Source: Osedax fenrisi
Lineage: Eukaryota > Annelida > Polychaeta > Sabellida > Siboglinidae
Length of the DNA stretch: 64,000 nt
Assembly: GCA_964019155.1 (NCBI GenBank)
Contig: OZ025244.1
Coordinates: forward strand, 9,361,919-9,425,918
Direction: 5' to 3'
Numbering within the stretch: position 1 is the stretch's first letter; every line of letters begins with the position of its first letter. The position numbers were made by a program, and so were the translations under genes. Below, piece after piece: positions 14,755 to 63,099 of the stretch. The notes below the pieces were generated by a model. It saw only the letters and a list, made by a program, of their open reading frames with translations, did no database searches and had not been told where the DNA came from.

Positions 14755-14861
14755 AATATATATCCGTTGTTGCCGTTGCAGTCAGTCGGCACGAAACTCT
14801 TCCCAAGCTGTGCGCGAACGTCCAGAAGCCCAAGAGAAAACTTTCGCTGTCCGATAATTGA
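1469..14861 (+). CDS. Coiled-coil protein gene, 3' part (7-8 exons, gene-level entry)
   Basis: Split gene assembled from exons 1469-1537, 4134-4196, 4931-5041, 7226-7339, 11628-11738, 12103-12230 and 13573-13651 (stop), with an optional last exon 14782-14861. Every junction keeps frame: phase 0 at the first five, phase 2 at the 12230/13573 join. The roughly 230 visible residues are almost all Glu, Lys, Leu, Asn, Gln and Asp in heptad-like order, with no globular motif, membrane segment or enzyme signature, so this is an extended coiled coil. The exons are clearly less AT-rich than their introns. The start codon is outside the window. The exact family is not recognised; centrosomal, ciliary or cytoskeletal coiled-coil proteins are natural candidates but this is only inference. 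Introns carry SINE, MITE and LINE insertions. Confidence 0.75.
1917..3762. mobile_element. Inverted-repeat-bounded element, about 1.8 kb, possibly hAT-type
   Basis: The ends carry matching inverted repeats: TTATGATTCATA, then CAGTTATTTTGGGC and GCCAAAGCCCAAAATAA on the left, mirrored at about 3665-3762. Subterminal GCCCAAAATAA units repeat several times. The interior is AT-rich with no intact frame. The TIR style suggests hAT, but no clean 8-bp target duplication is visible. Confidence 0.5.
4134..4196 (+). CDS. Coiled-coil gene exon
   Basis: 21 codons, phase 0 to 0, after a TTTGTAG acceptor and before a GTATTA donor. The peptide ILQKVEDFMEQEELWAENK has hydrophobic residues at heptad spacing. 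Confidence 0.65.
4931..5041 (+). CDS. Coiled-coil gene exon
   Basis: 37 codons, phase 0 to 0, acceptor TACGTAG, donor GTTAGC. It begins KLQLEINKTKEEHMQDVHQL and ends ELNRLTSQ, a clear heptad pattern. Base composition is strikingly GC-richer than the flanks. A 142-bp MITE sits only 21 bp into the following intron. Confidence 0.75.
5063..5204 (-). mobile_element. GGGGCGC-type MITE copy
   Basis: A TA-flanked element of 142 bp ending GCAGCGCCCC, with interior TATGTCCCCC and GGTCCCTCC blocks. Opposite orientation to the copies at 24112 and 56038. Confidence 0.7.
5392..5660 (-). repeat. tRNA-derived SINE copy
   Basis: Same family as at 186-497. The tRNA-like head with GTGGCTCAGTTGG lies at about 5575-5655, and the body ends near 5392 with GACTCCACCAAAATAAAT. 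Diverged copy. Confidence 0.6.
7226..7339 (+). CDS. Coiled-coil gene exon
   Basis: 38 codons, phase 0 to 0, acceptor AATAG, donor GTTTAT. It begins DQRIIEENSNLKSERIALK and ends YEFIQKQN, Lys/Glu/Leu-rich coiled coil. The following 4.3 kb intron contains a LINE. Confidence 0.65.
7808..8065 (-). pseudogene. C-terminal fragment of the LINE ORF
   Basis: The frame includes RMKMAEHCVRHPEL and GKASRGRRKLRNVDMLKKD, the degenerate counterpart of the 'R-L-x-F-A-G-H ... G-R-R-x-R-G-R-P ... D' tail common at the 3' end of RTE/R2-type ORFs. Confidence 0.65.
8377..9430 (-). pseudogene. Reverse transcriptase domain of the LINE
   Basis: An open frame of 278 codons (9213-8377), plus an out-of-frame upstream part to 9430 (LPINDDVFTPKEYSKATM). 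RT motifs in order: KNAGEDGIMPEVLKY, IIPIPKSGNLTITDNYQGIS, NGFRQERTTVGQI, FTFIDFKKAFDSVHRG, KGVLQGDTLSLYLFV, and the catalytic FADDIALIS. It is cut at 8377 by a frame change before the thumb region. Confidence 0.85.
9813..10675 (-). pseudogene. Endonuclease domain of the LINE (broken)
   Basis: Minus-strand pieces in order: TFNIQTLFVKEVDKILQ and IAICGIQEHR (10675-10540), AANGGVGIIISKEE and TIIVTYAPCEYEDE with ILSDMNARMG (10440-10140), then QIDYIIVRKKWR and SLESDHRIV (10169-9813). These are the catalytic blocks of an exonuclease/endonuclease/phosphatase fold: N, E, YAP, D-x-N, SDH. An AT-rich insertion at about 10450-10530 interrupts it. Confidence 0.75.
11628..11738 (+). CDS. Coiled-coil gene exon
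   Basis: 37 codons, phase 0 to 0. The acceptor is the AG of TTTTACCAAAG, preceded by a pyrimidine-rich stretch, and the donor is GTTTTA. It begins DYEKLISDLKDKIGDIVVE and ends LEYELDQR. An AG 28 bp upstream was rejected because it puts the exon out of frame. Confidence 0.7.
12103..12230 (+). CDS. Coiled-coil gene exon
   Basis: 42 codons plus two bases, acceptor GGATAG, donor CAG/GTAAAC. It begins NEYLEENENLCKKLMETD and ends EQGNF plus the first two bases of an Arg codon. An internal GTATTA after the codons for TDRL could act as an alternative donor but would not fit the next exon's phase. Confidence 0.7.
12545..13150 (-). mobile_element. Partial inverted copy of the GGGGAAAGTAAC MITE family
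   Basis: It shares CCGAATACG, CTCGGTATCTCAGAAACATA and TCCGTATTCGG blocks, in reverse orientation, with 22468-23345 and 43698-44355. The end near 13150 is truncated. It lies in the intron between coiled-coil exons 12103-12230 and 13573-13651. Confidence 0.6.
13573..13651 (+). CDS. Coiled-coil gene exon with stop codon (possible 3' end)
   Basis: Its first base completes the Arg codon left by the previous exon. It then reads EYIELKRELAFVKKEYEEL and KTRTMC, with TAA at 13649-13651. The protein may end here. Two weak donors, GTGTTA after 13644 and GTTAAT after 13646, could instead join the next exon before the stop is read. Confidence 0.65.
14782..14861 (+). CDS. Possible alternative last exon of the coiled-coil gene
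   Basis: A strong acceptor (a run of C/T/G ending TTGCAG) precedes a GC-richer open stretch. Joined from the donor at 13646/13647 it reads SRHETLPKLCANVQKPKRK then LSLSDN and stops at 14859-14861. Joined from 13644/13645 it gives another open frame that stops at 14855-14857. The basic tail KPKRK is plausible for a C terminus. Which donor is used, if any, cannot be decided from sequence. Confidence 0.4.
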
Positions 14862-15647
14862 AGCTCTGTAGCGTCACATCGTTTACGAGCACGTGATTAA
14901 CACGATCACGTGATGTAATACTATCACGTGAGTAATACAATCACGTGATTAATACGAACAATATCGTTACTTTTCTATAGAAATAGTGCCGTGTGCTTAT
15001 ATTTATATATATACATAATCGTTATATAATAATGATCTGTATTACGTGATTATCGTCGATGTAATGTTATTTATTAATATTATGTAACTAGCCAAATTAT
15101 ATACTATGTATACTATGTATACAATGTATACTATTTATACAATGCATAGTTCGATAACGTATGAGATATATGATTATTAACGGTGTACGGTTAATGATAA
15201 TTACAACGCAATCTTTACGTCATAATTGTGTAACGATGTTGGTAGATAATTTCAAATATCTTTTAAAATTATCTGATAATTTTTATTAAAAAAAAAACGA
15301 ATAGAAAAATAAATATTAGTCGCAATGAAATAACTAGGTACCTACTTTTATTCCATTATTTACTATTTTAAATTAGTAATAGTAATTTTTGTATATAATT
15401 CATATAAATTACATTAGGTAAATATTTCGAATTGACATCGTTATATTTCAATATAATTATAAATTTATTCTTTGGAAGCATTTTAACTTTATTGATATAT
15501 TTATTAGCAAACGATAACAACAAAATAAAAATCTATAAATTTAATATAATCGTGATGTTATATTACAGATATTTAATATATATATAGAATATTCTTATAT
15601 TTATATAAGTATTATCTATATAATATAGACTATATTACATAGATATT
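14862..15647. other. Intergenic region between the two convergent genes (first part)
   Basis: AT-rich and without recognisable exon. A cluster of CACGTG-containing motifs (ATCACGTGAT, GAGCACGTGATTAAC, ACTATCACGTGAG, CAATCACGTGATT) lies at about 14885-14950, just past the possible 3' exon. Confidence 0.6.
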
Positions 15648-15969
15648 TTAAGGGCCGGGGTAACCTTGCCGAGTTTACATGTAAAAGATATGGAAAATGA
15701 GGGTCACTAATAAGACTACTACTTTTAAACAAATGCATATAATCACCTATTTTTTAACCTAGAGTTAAAATATCATATATTAAATATCATATATATAAAA
15801 GTTATCCTATATCTGAACATATAACTACTTATAAGATATCGGTTACCACCAATATTTTATTTTTATATTTTTTTTAGTTTTTTTCAACTACTTTTTTTAT
15901 ATTATTTATAATTATTATATTTAAATATTAAATTATAACATTCTAATAGAATAGCTTATTATCAGTAAT

Positions 15970-16006
<37 letters not shown>

Positions 16007-16008
<2 letters not shown>

Positions 16009-17208
16009 CTTACTTGACTTAGTTGCGTAGGACTTGGCGTCCCCTTGCAGCACACACGAACACTTGCTTTTTGTAGGCATCTCGGTCAGCTGCCCTTCTT
16101 TCCAAGGTCAGAAGTGGAATGCCACTATTTTCTGTGATGCCATCCGCCCATCTCTTTAATGGACGTCCTCTTGGTCTTGGATTTTTGAAGTCCAACTTGT
16201 AACTGGAGTTGATCATATCTCGGCTTCTTGCTACATGGCCGAACCAACGAAGTTGTCTTTTTATAATGACTTCTTCTATAGTTTCAGTCAGAGTTGGAAA
16301 AAATCATGATTTTTTTAAAAAAATCAAAAAAATCAAAATCACATTGATTTTTTTGATTTATTTGATTTTTTTGATTTTTTTGATTTTTTTGATAGAATAA
16401 ATAAATAAATTTATCAATACAAATTTTATATTATTTAATCAGTTTTATTTATTAGATTTATTAATAATAGTAATCCAAACTATTAATTACATTTTATCAA
16501 ATTATAAAAAAGTTGATTTATAATCAAAAAAATCAAAAAAATCATGATTTTTTTGATTTTTTTGATTTTTTTGATAGAATAAATAAATAAATTTATCAAT
16601 ACAAATTTTATATTATTTAATCAGTTTTATTTATTAGATTTGTTAATAATAGTAATCCAAACTATTAATTACATTTTATCAAATTATAAAAAAGTTGATT
16701 TATAATCAAAAAAAATCAAAAAAATCAAAAAAATCAAAAAAATCATGATTTTTGCCTTCAAAAAAATCAAAAAAATCATTGATTTAATCAAATGATTTAA
16801 ATCAATTGATTTAAATCAAACAACTCTGGTTTCAGTTACGTTTAGTGACTTTCTAATATTTGTATTAGTGAGTCTGTCATACTTTGTAACTCGCAGGATG
16901 GCTCTTAAACATTTCATTTCAAAAACCAGCAGGGAATTTACCTCTTGTTTCCTCATTGTCCATATCTCTGACCCGTATATAGCAATTGGGAGAATGAGGG
17001 CTTTGTAGAGTCTGATCTTGAGTTTTCTAGATACGTCACTAGAAGTCCAGATAGTTTCTCTCAATCTACCAAAAGCCTGAGATGCGATAGAAATTCTGTG
17101 TAAAACATTATAAGCATTTTCTAGCTCTGAAGTTGCTATTTGCAGTTTTTCAAAAACGGCCGATACTAAAGTGGTGTCATCAGCGTACCTGATGTCAATT
17201 AACATTTC
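16007..17208 (-). mobile_element. LINE 3' end, split by a MITE
   Basis: Minus-strand frame 17205-16837 begins at the RT 'Y-A-D-D' box (IRYADDTTLVSAVFEK) and continues AIYGSEIWTMRKQEV. After skipping 16828-16289 and one target-site copy it continues in frame as RQLRWFGHVARSRDM and PRPRGRPLKRWADGI to a stop at 16019. (TA)n tracts (15974-16006, 17209-17240) lie at both ends. 5'-truncated. Confidence 0.75.
16289..16828. mobile_element. hAT-type MITE with 8-bp target duplication
   Basis: TIR CAGAGTTG / CAACTCTG, flanked on both sides by GTTTCAGT (16281-16288 and 16829-16836), an 8-bp duplication diagnostic of hAT insertion. The interior is dominated by GATTTTTTT repeats and contains a direct duplication of about 180 bp (about 16384-16566 and 16567-16740). 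It interrupts a LINE ORF. Confidence 0.85.
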
Positions 17209-17241
<33 letters not shown>

Positions 17242-17744
17242 TCAGAAAGTGTTATAATGATTGAAGCAATTGGAAAAAAGTATAAGTATTTTGAAAAACA
17301 ACAAAATCCAAAAAAATAGTTCTTTTATATAGCTTCTAAAATTATTATCAATATCATTTTGCAGTTAGTATATTTTAAAATATATGACGCTATCACAATA
17401 TTAGTAAATAGATGTTTTCATTTATTTGGCTACATAATACTTTAGCAAGTAAATACTGCTATTTATTACCTGTATTGTTGTATTTAAATTTTGAAATTCC
17501 GATAAATATTAATATTATAAATAATGAAAATAAAACGTATCATAACTGAATATTTGAACGCAAATATTACTCAAATTTTATCAAATATTTTTTACAGGAC
17601 TATTTAAAAACTAGATTTGAAATACTGTGAAATACTTTTATTGTAAACTTTATATACCGTTTTAAAGATAAATCTGCATATTTTACAATTTATTATAAAA
17701 TTGTTAACACAAAAAAAAATTGCGTTGGTTTCCCCAGCCCTTAA

Positions 17745-18513
17745 ATATATTTAAATATATTGTATTTATTATACACGTATTTTAGAATAATTAAACTACT
17801 TTTGTATAGAAATGTATTGAAATCAAATTTTAAATTTAAATGAGAAATTAATTACTTTCAGATACAAAGTTCAATTTTAAAATAAAAGTTCGAAACCCGG
17901 ATTAAATAATCAATTACTATTTTAGATAACTGCTAAGTTATGTTATGTATTAAGTACTTTCTGTTAGTTATTTAAGTTGAGAAATATGATGGATTTATTA
18001 AAATTTATAATTTGTTTGATGTTGATTTGAGAGAATTAATGTCGCAAGTTTACTTTAAGATTTTCTTTAAATTTAATTATATGTATAGTGAAAAATGAAC
18101 TAATACTGGTGCTTATTCTTTTCTTATTTGTACTATATATAATGATAGTATGAATGATTAATAAAATCTTTTAATATACAAATTTATAACAAGTGTAAAT
18201 AATTTTATATTTATTATCAATTAAATACTTTAATATAATATAGTATAATGATATAATATAGTTATTTATATTATTTTATAGAAGTATATTATTGGAATTA
18301 TATTATGGCATTATACCAGAAACAATAACAAATTCGATATAATTTAAATAATTAAAGTTTCCAATTTAAAACTTTTACAATTATTCTAATCTATGTATCC
18401 AAACATTTCACTATTATAATAACTAAAGTATGTATCTATAAGTTCTTCTATCATCTTTGGCGGTTTCTCTTTCTCCACTGTTCCATTGAATGTTTGTAAC
18501 ACTTTTAATACTT
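17745..18513. other. AT-rich region downstream of the iGluR stop
   Basis: No ORF or repeat recognised. It should contain the 3' UTR and poly(A) site of the minus-strand iGluR; several minus-strand AATAAA-like words exist, but none can be chosen. Confidence 0.5.
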
Positions 18514-57854
<39,341 letters not shown>

Positions 57855-57895
57855 CTGTAGTAATGTAATTTCAATTATTATAATAAATTACACTC

Positions 57896-57897
<2 letters not shown>

Positions 57898-57976
<79 letters not shown>
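57898..57976. repeat. (TA)n microsatellite
   Basis: More than 70 bp of TA, just 45 bp upstream of the iGluR exon at 57854. Another long tract lies at 58230-58298. Confidence 0.95.
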
Positions 57977-57977
<1 letters not shown>

Positions 57978-58230
57978 TATGCAACTCTCTACTTAAATTA
58001 ATCGGTATACACTATAATACATAATCGGAAATAAATAGCAAGCAAATCACTCGTAAATTGTGTATGTAATATACGTGTACACCTCACTCACACGCTGTAG
58101 CATATAACCTATAGGTACCCTGTATTATATAACCACACCCGGGTACTTACCACTACTGAACACTCACGAATATTGACCGGAACATAATTACCTGTTCACA
58201 TAATAATGAGGTATGGCCTCAAATTATACC

Positions 58231-58298
<68 letters not shown>

Positions 58299-58663
58299 GA
58301 TTTACATCATAATGTGAAACCTTTTATAAGTAAACATATATTGAATAATATTAATTGCATGTATTCGCGATTTTGAGCGAATACAGTACACTAAACACAT
58401 CTAATGTGACATTGTAATAAGTAACTGTCACAATAATCACGTATCACACATGTATCTAAATCTATGGCAGGAGATACCAGGCAACTATTTTGGCTGTAAT
58501 GGGAATGAGTCATTATTTGAGTGATAGTAGAGTTAACTCTACCTCTAATTAGAGGATGAATATTGACCGGTTATAAGATTATATAATTGTATCTAGACGG
58601 GTAAAGAGAAACCATGAATAACATAAGAAATAGTAATCAATATGAGAAAGGAAAATACTTTAC

Positions 58664-58722
58664 AAATATAGCAGCAAGTTGACGAGTGATATTTTCCGAA
58701 TACGTTAAATTCTGAACAGTCG
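58664..58722 (-). CDS. Possible upstream iGluR exon
   Basis: An open, less AT-rich stretch between an ACAAG acceptor and a GTAAAG donor, just 5' of the exon at 57854. Two frames are open. The frame that leaves one base, as the next exon requires, includes CSEFNVFGKYHSS; the more protein-like frame (ENITRQLAAIF) is out of phase. Confidence 0.25.
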
Positions 58723-59194
58723 CTTGTTCGTAATTTTATAAACTATCGATATATGGCATATACATTATAATTGGGTAGAATGCATTTGTATACATTTTTA
58801 ATGTATTTTTTTCACCATTTTAATAATCTGCATACAATAATATAACGCATAGCAACCAAATTAAAAGTCGCATAAATTTAACGCGTTATTTCTACAAATT
58901 AAAAAAAAATTCAATTTCTTTAAAACTAATTAATTTCGACATACATTCGGATAACTTGTTCTCTATATTATACGGAATTACATTCGATATTTAGGTAGTC
59001 ATTACATTAAAGGATAATGTTTTAAAATCGATTTCGAAAATAATAAAATTGAAACATCGCAACGCTAATTTATTTAGTAAACAAGAAAAATCGAATTCGG
59101 CAATTGTTCAATTTAAAATCATAGGGAAACAGTTTGTTAAAAATATATATAATTTCTAAAACTATATAATTGTAATATATTTATTACATTAAAA

Positions 59195-60184
59195 ATGGAT
59201 TGTATTACATGTAATTTAGAAATTAATAACGAAAATTATATATCATGTTTATGTGGTAATAAATACCATTATAAATGCTTATATAAAGCAAAAATAATGA
59301 AAACAAATTGGTCTAATAAATCACCACCAAAATATGCTATTCAGTTATTTAGATCACCAAATTTTACATTTAAATGTAATACATGTATAAATAATAATAA
59401 TGATAATACACCAATAAATCAACCTAGTTTAAATAACTCATTACCATCGTCTACTATTATTGATAATAGTAATATTAATACTTTAATAAATAGCACAGAA
59501 ACAAAATTAAATATGTTACTATCAAAAATCACTGAAATAAGTGATATGATTGTTGTTAAAAAATCATACGCTAATGTAACCGCTAATGTAACCTCTACTG
59601 TAACCAATTCTGATACCTTTACTGACAATTTGGTAAAATCAGTAAATATTATTAAAAATAATATAGATAGCAATAATGAAATAATTATTCACAATATAAA
59701 TATTCCTAATAATGATAAAACTAATTTCTTTAAATACTTAGTAAATATTATTTGTAAAACAGTAGATATTAATAAATCATGTGTATTATCAATAGTTCAA
59801 TTATCATTTAATAAATTAAAATTAATTTTAGATAATGTGGTCTCAAAAAAAATTATTTTATCAAATGTTAACCGATTATGTAAATTACGAGATCTACAAA
59901 ATTCATTCATTAGAACATCTCTAGATGAAATATCACTAGAACGACATCAGATATTATACCATGTAGTTAAAAATAAATTAATTAAAAGTAAAAAAATTAT
60001 CAAATGTATTTATAATTCTAGAAGTAGTTCCTATGAACTAAGATATATTATAAATAATAAAATTGACTATGGAATATGTCAATTGGTGAAGATAATTTTA
60101 GTGTATGGAAATGGTCATATATTACTTATAAAAATTCCATTATTAATAAAAATAAAAATAAAAATACAGGTTCTAGATGACTAA
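59195..60184 (+). CDS. LINE ORF1, zinc-finger protein
   Basis: 329 codons from the ATG at 59195, right after an AT-rich leader. Residues 3-70 form a C4HC3-like PHD/RING-type finger: CITC, then CLCGNKYHYKC, ending CNTC. Such fingers occur in ORF1 of several CR1/Jockey-group elements, where ORF1 binds RNA. The middle is Asn/Ser/Thr-rich with TANVTSTVTNS repeats. The last about 35 codons look frameshifted: another frame (IGEDNFSVWKWSYITYK) from about 60065 runs to a TGA at 60178 and is the same frame as the endonuclease. Confidence 0.7.
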   Translation: MDCITCNLEINNENYISCLCGNKYHYKCLYKAKIMKTNWSNKSPPKYAIQLFRSPNFTFKCNTCINNNNDNTPINQPSLNNSLPSSTIIDNSNINTLINSTETKLNMLLSKITEISDMIVVKKSYANVTANVTSTVTNSDTFTDNLVKSVNIIKNNIDSNNEIIIHNINIPNNDKTNFFKYLVNIICKTVDINKSCVLSIVQLSFNKLKLILDNVVSKKIILSNVNRLCKLRDLQNSFIRTSLDEISLERHQILYHVVKNKLIKSKKIIKCIYNSRSSSYELRYIINNKIDYGICQLVKIILVYGNGHILLIKIPLLIKIKIKIQVLDD

Positions 60185-60858
60185 CCGGCAATAAAGATGA
60201 AAATATTAAAAATAACAATTTAAATATATATTACGCTAATGCTCGTAGTATTAGAAATAAAATGAATTTTTTGGAATTTTTACTTTCATCTAATAAATAT
60301 GACATTATATGTTTAGTTGAAACATTCTTAACGGTAGATGATAGAGATTCTCTATATTTAATCGGTGGAAAAAATTATACACTATTTAGATACGATAAAT
60401 TAATTCATAGAGGAGGTGTTGCGATATTTTGTAAATCTAGTTTATGTCCTGTAAGAAATTTTATTTCACACATAGATGTTCAATATATACATTTAAAAAT
60501 TAATTCAAAAATTCCATTTAATATTATATGTGTTTATAGACCCCCAAATTGTAATGAAGTATCTCATGAACAGATATGTAAATTATTTGATATAACCCAA
60601 CAAAATTATAATTCATCTATAATTATAGGAGATTTTAATTTACCAAATTTTAATTGTAAAGATTATACATTTCCTAGTTACCCAAAAAGTTATGCATTAC
60701 TTTTCGATTCGATTATTAAAAATTCATTTTCACAATTAATAAATAAGCCAACTCGTAATAATAATATAATTGATTTACTTTTTACTAATGAAAAACAATT
60801 ACTATCTAATATAAATAATAATTGGAGACTATTTCGGATTATACAAAAATATAAGTGA
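60184..60858 (+). pseudogene. LINE endonuclease domain
   Basis: The frame is open from 60181, with the first ATG at 60262. Motifs: YYANARSIRNK, DIICLVETFL (catalytic Glu), GGVAIFCKS, NIICVYRPPN, SIIIGDFNLP (catalytic Asp-x-Asn) and IDLLFTN. The last motif, ISDHYSVSF, is in the next frame at about 60848, so a frame change near 60830 separates it from the reverse transcriptase. AP-endonuclease that nicks target DNA to prime reverse transcription. Confidence 0.8.
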
Positions 60859-60859
60859 C

Positions 60860-62290
60860 CACTATTCTGTTTCATTTAATGTAAATATTGAAAAATATCC
60901 ATGTAAACAGATTTTAAAATCAAACAATTTTGATTTCAATAATGCTAATATAAAATTGATTAAATATCATCTTTCTAGATTTAATTGGGAATATCTAAAT
61001 TCAAATGATTATAATATCGATCAAAAAGTAGAATATTTTAATAATGTTCTAAATAAATTATTTATATCACATATTCCTAATATAAATAATACAATAAAAC
61101 AGGTACTTCCGAAGAATATATTGAAATTGAAGAAGCAAGTAAAAAAATTATTTGGAAAATCTAAAACTAATTTACAATATAAATATAATTGGATAGAAGC
61201 AAAAAAAAAATTATCCAAGGAATTAGAATCTTTAAATTTTAAGAGAGAGATTAATGCAATTAATTCAAAAAATAAATTAAAGTTTTATAAATTTATGAAA
61301 AAAAGACAAAATTTAAAATCTGGAGTATCTCCTCTAATTGATATATCAAATAATAATATTTTATTTTCAGATCTCGACAAAGCAAATACGTTAAATTCAT
61401 ATTTTAGTTCAATTCAACAAAATGATAATGGAAATTTACCCGAATTTTATAATTTAACTAAACAAAAATTTGATAATATTGATTTAAATCTTGAAATAAT
61501 TAAAATATTTTTAAATAGATTAAAAATTACACATACTTTCGGAACTGATGGGATACCATCTTCTATGTTAAAATTATTATCTAATGAATTATGTAGGCCT
61601 TTATATATTATTTTTAATTCATCTTTATTATCGGGTAATATACCGAAAATTTGGAAAAAATCTATAATCACACCAATTTTTAAAAAGGGTGAACCATCAA
61701 ATTCAAATAACTATAGGCCTATTTCAATAACATGTGTAATGTGTAGAGTATTAGAACGTATTATTTCTAAACAATTAATTTTTTATTTAAAATCTAATAA
61801 TTTATTAACAAAATATCAATATGGTTTTATAAGTGGAAAATCCACAGAATTACAAATAACAAAATGTTTAAAATGTTGGTATAATGAATTGAATAATAAA
61901 AAATGTGTAGATATAATATATATTGATTTTGCAAAAGCTTTTGATGTTGTTTCTCATGAAAAACTACTATTTAAATTAAAATCATACGGTATATCTAATA
62001 AAATAATAAAATGGTTTTATAATTTTTTATCGAATAGATCTCAAATTACACGGGTTGAAAATTCTTTTTCAAATAGTTCTATTGTAAAATCTGGAGTACC
62101 ACAAGGATCGGTTTTAGGTCCAATTTTATTTTTATTATATATTAATGATCTTCCTAGTATATTCTCTTCAAAAATTCATATTGATTTATTTGCCGATGAT
62201 ACAAAAATATATTTTTCATACGCATCTGAGAGTGAAAGATTTCTTTTACAAAATAATTTAAATTTATTTTCACAATGGGTAAATAAATGA
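60860..62290 (+). CDS. LINE reverse transcriptase
   Basis: Open frame, at least 444 codons from 60956 and open further 5'. RT motifs in order: HTFGTDGIPSSMLK, KSIITPIFKKGEPSNSNNYR, PISITCVMCRVLERI, QYGFISGKSTELQ, IYIDFAKAFDVVSHEKL, KSGVPQGSVLGPILFLLYIN and the catalytic LFADDTKIYFS. It ends in SQWVNK and TGA at 62288 where related proteins have Trp (W-x-x-x-W-x-L), so the stop is probably a point mutation. Jockey/CR1-type RT. Confidence 0.9.
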   Translation, partial: HYSVSFNVNIEKYPCKQILKSNNFDFNNANIKLIKYHLSRFNWEYLNSNDYNIDQKVEYFNNVLNKLFISHIPNINNTIKQVLPKNILKLKKQVKKLFGKSKTNLQYKYNWIEAKKKLSKELESLNFKREINAINSKNKLKFYKFMKKRQNLKSGVSPLIDISNNNILFSDLDKANTLNSYFSSIQQNDNGNLPEFYNLTKQKFDNIDLNLEIIKIFLNRLKITHTFGTDGIPSSMLKLLSNELCRPLYIIFNSSLLSGNIPKIWKKSIITPIFKKGEPSNSNNYRPISITCVMCRVLERIISKQLIFYLKSNNLLTKYQYGFISGKSTELQITKCLKCWYNELNNKKCVDIIYIDFAKAFDVVSHEKLLFKLKSYGISNKIIKWFYNFLSNRSQITRVENSFSNSSIVKSGVPQGSVLGPILFLLYINDLPSIFSSKIHIDLFADDTKIYFSYASESERFLLQNNLNLFSQWVNK

Positions 62291-63055
62291 CAATTAAATA
62301 TTTCATTATCAAAATGTGCAGTTATGACTTTAGGGAAGGTTACTCCATCAAAATATTTTATAAATAATATTCAATTAGAAAACGTTACTTTTTATAAAGA
62401 TTTAGGAATAATATTTGAAAATAACCTTTTATTTAATAAACATATTGATTATATTTGTAAAAAAGCTTATTTTTCTTTGAATTCAATTTTTAGATGCATT
62501 ACTACAAAATCCCCTAGAGCATTATTAAATGCATATAAAATTTATTGCAGACCAATTTTAGAATATGCATCCATAATTTGGTCACCTTTTTCAAAGGTTA
62601 GTAAATTTCGTAGTCTCATAGACCAAATTGAAAGAGTGCAAAGATTATTTACTAGACGATTAATTACAAGATGCGTAGGATATACAAATTCATCAAATAT
62701 TAATTATAAATCATATATAGAGAGATTGGTATATTTTAAATTAGAATCACTTGAACTTAGAAGGTTAAAAATAGATCTAACTACAATTTTTAAAATTTCA
62801 AATAATTATACAGATATAAATATATCTGATATTCTTAACATTTCGAATAATTGTAGAACTAGAGGTAATTGTAAAAAATTAAATGTAATACATAATTATG
62901 ATAATACAATTAAAAATATAATTAATAATAGATCAGTTAATATATGGAATTCATTAAATAATGATATAATAAAATCTGTATCTGTTTCATCTTTTAAAAA
63001 TAAAATAAACAAAATCTGTTTCGACAAACTACTTTTTTTTAACAGAAATTTATAA
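62291..63055 (+). CDS. LINE ORF2 C-terminal region
   Basis: Same frame as the reverse transcriptase, directly after the TGA. It reads QLNISLSKCAVMTLGK, DLGIIFENNLLFNKHIDYI, YCRPILEYASIIWSPF and IERVQRLFTRRLI. These are the 'K-C ... Y-L-G-x-x-x-D ... R-P-x-L-E-Y-A-x-x-x-W-x-P' thumb/C-terminal blocks of Jockey/CR1 elements. It ends at TAA 63053-63055. Confidence 0.85.
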   Translation, partial: QLNISLSKCAVMTLGKVTPSKYFINNIQLENVTFYKDLGIIFENNLLFNKHIDYICKKAYFSLNSIFRCITTKSPRALLNAYKIYCRPILEYASIIWSPFSKVSKFRSLIDQIERVQRLFTRRLITRCVGYTNSSNINYKSYIERLVYFKLESLELRRLKIDLTTIFKISNNYTDINISDILNISNNCRTRGNCKKLNVIHNYDNTIKNIINNRSVNIWNSLNNDIIKSVSVSSFKNKINKICFDKLLFFNRNL

Positions 63056-63099
63056 TTTTATATTGATTTATGTTTCATTTTGTATCTAAATTATTGCAT

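Larger units (their letters stand above)
15652..17740. mobile_element. TTAA-flanked TIR element (Kolobok- or piggyBac-like), carrying nested insertions
   Basis: TTAA at 15648-15651 and 17741-17744 borders inverted ends GGGCCGGGGTAACC and (reverse complement) GGGCTGGGGAAACC. TTAA duplications are typical of piggyBac and Kolobok. No transposase is recognisable. The inside holds a (TA)n-embedded LINE fragment (16007-17208), which itself holds a hAT-type MITE (16289-16828). Confidence 0.6.
57855..59149. other. Region upstream of the iGluR exons, before the LINE
   Basis: Two long (TA)n tracts and one weak exon candidate (58664-58722). At 58190-58147 a further acceptor/GTAAGT pair encloses about 44 bp on the minus strand, but its phase does not fit the next exon. 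Confidence 0.5.

Noticed and set aside
14580..14833. Two overlapping minus-strand frames over the possible coiled-coil last exon
   Set aside because: Shadows made of a (TA)n tract plus the antisense of the exon candidate.
58147..58190. Short candidate exon with a perfect GTAAGT donor upstream of the iGluR
   Set aside because: Its only open frame ends in phase 0, but the next exon (57854) needs one leftover base. About 44 bp is too short to trust.
60178..62290. TGA read as Trp (alternative genetic code)
   Set aside because: TGA occupies a Trp position at 62288, but TGG is used for Trp elsewhere in the same element and TGA or TAA stops end other genes normally. Point mutation is simpler.
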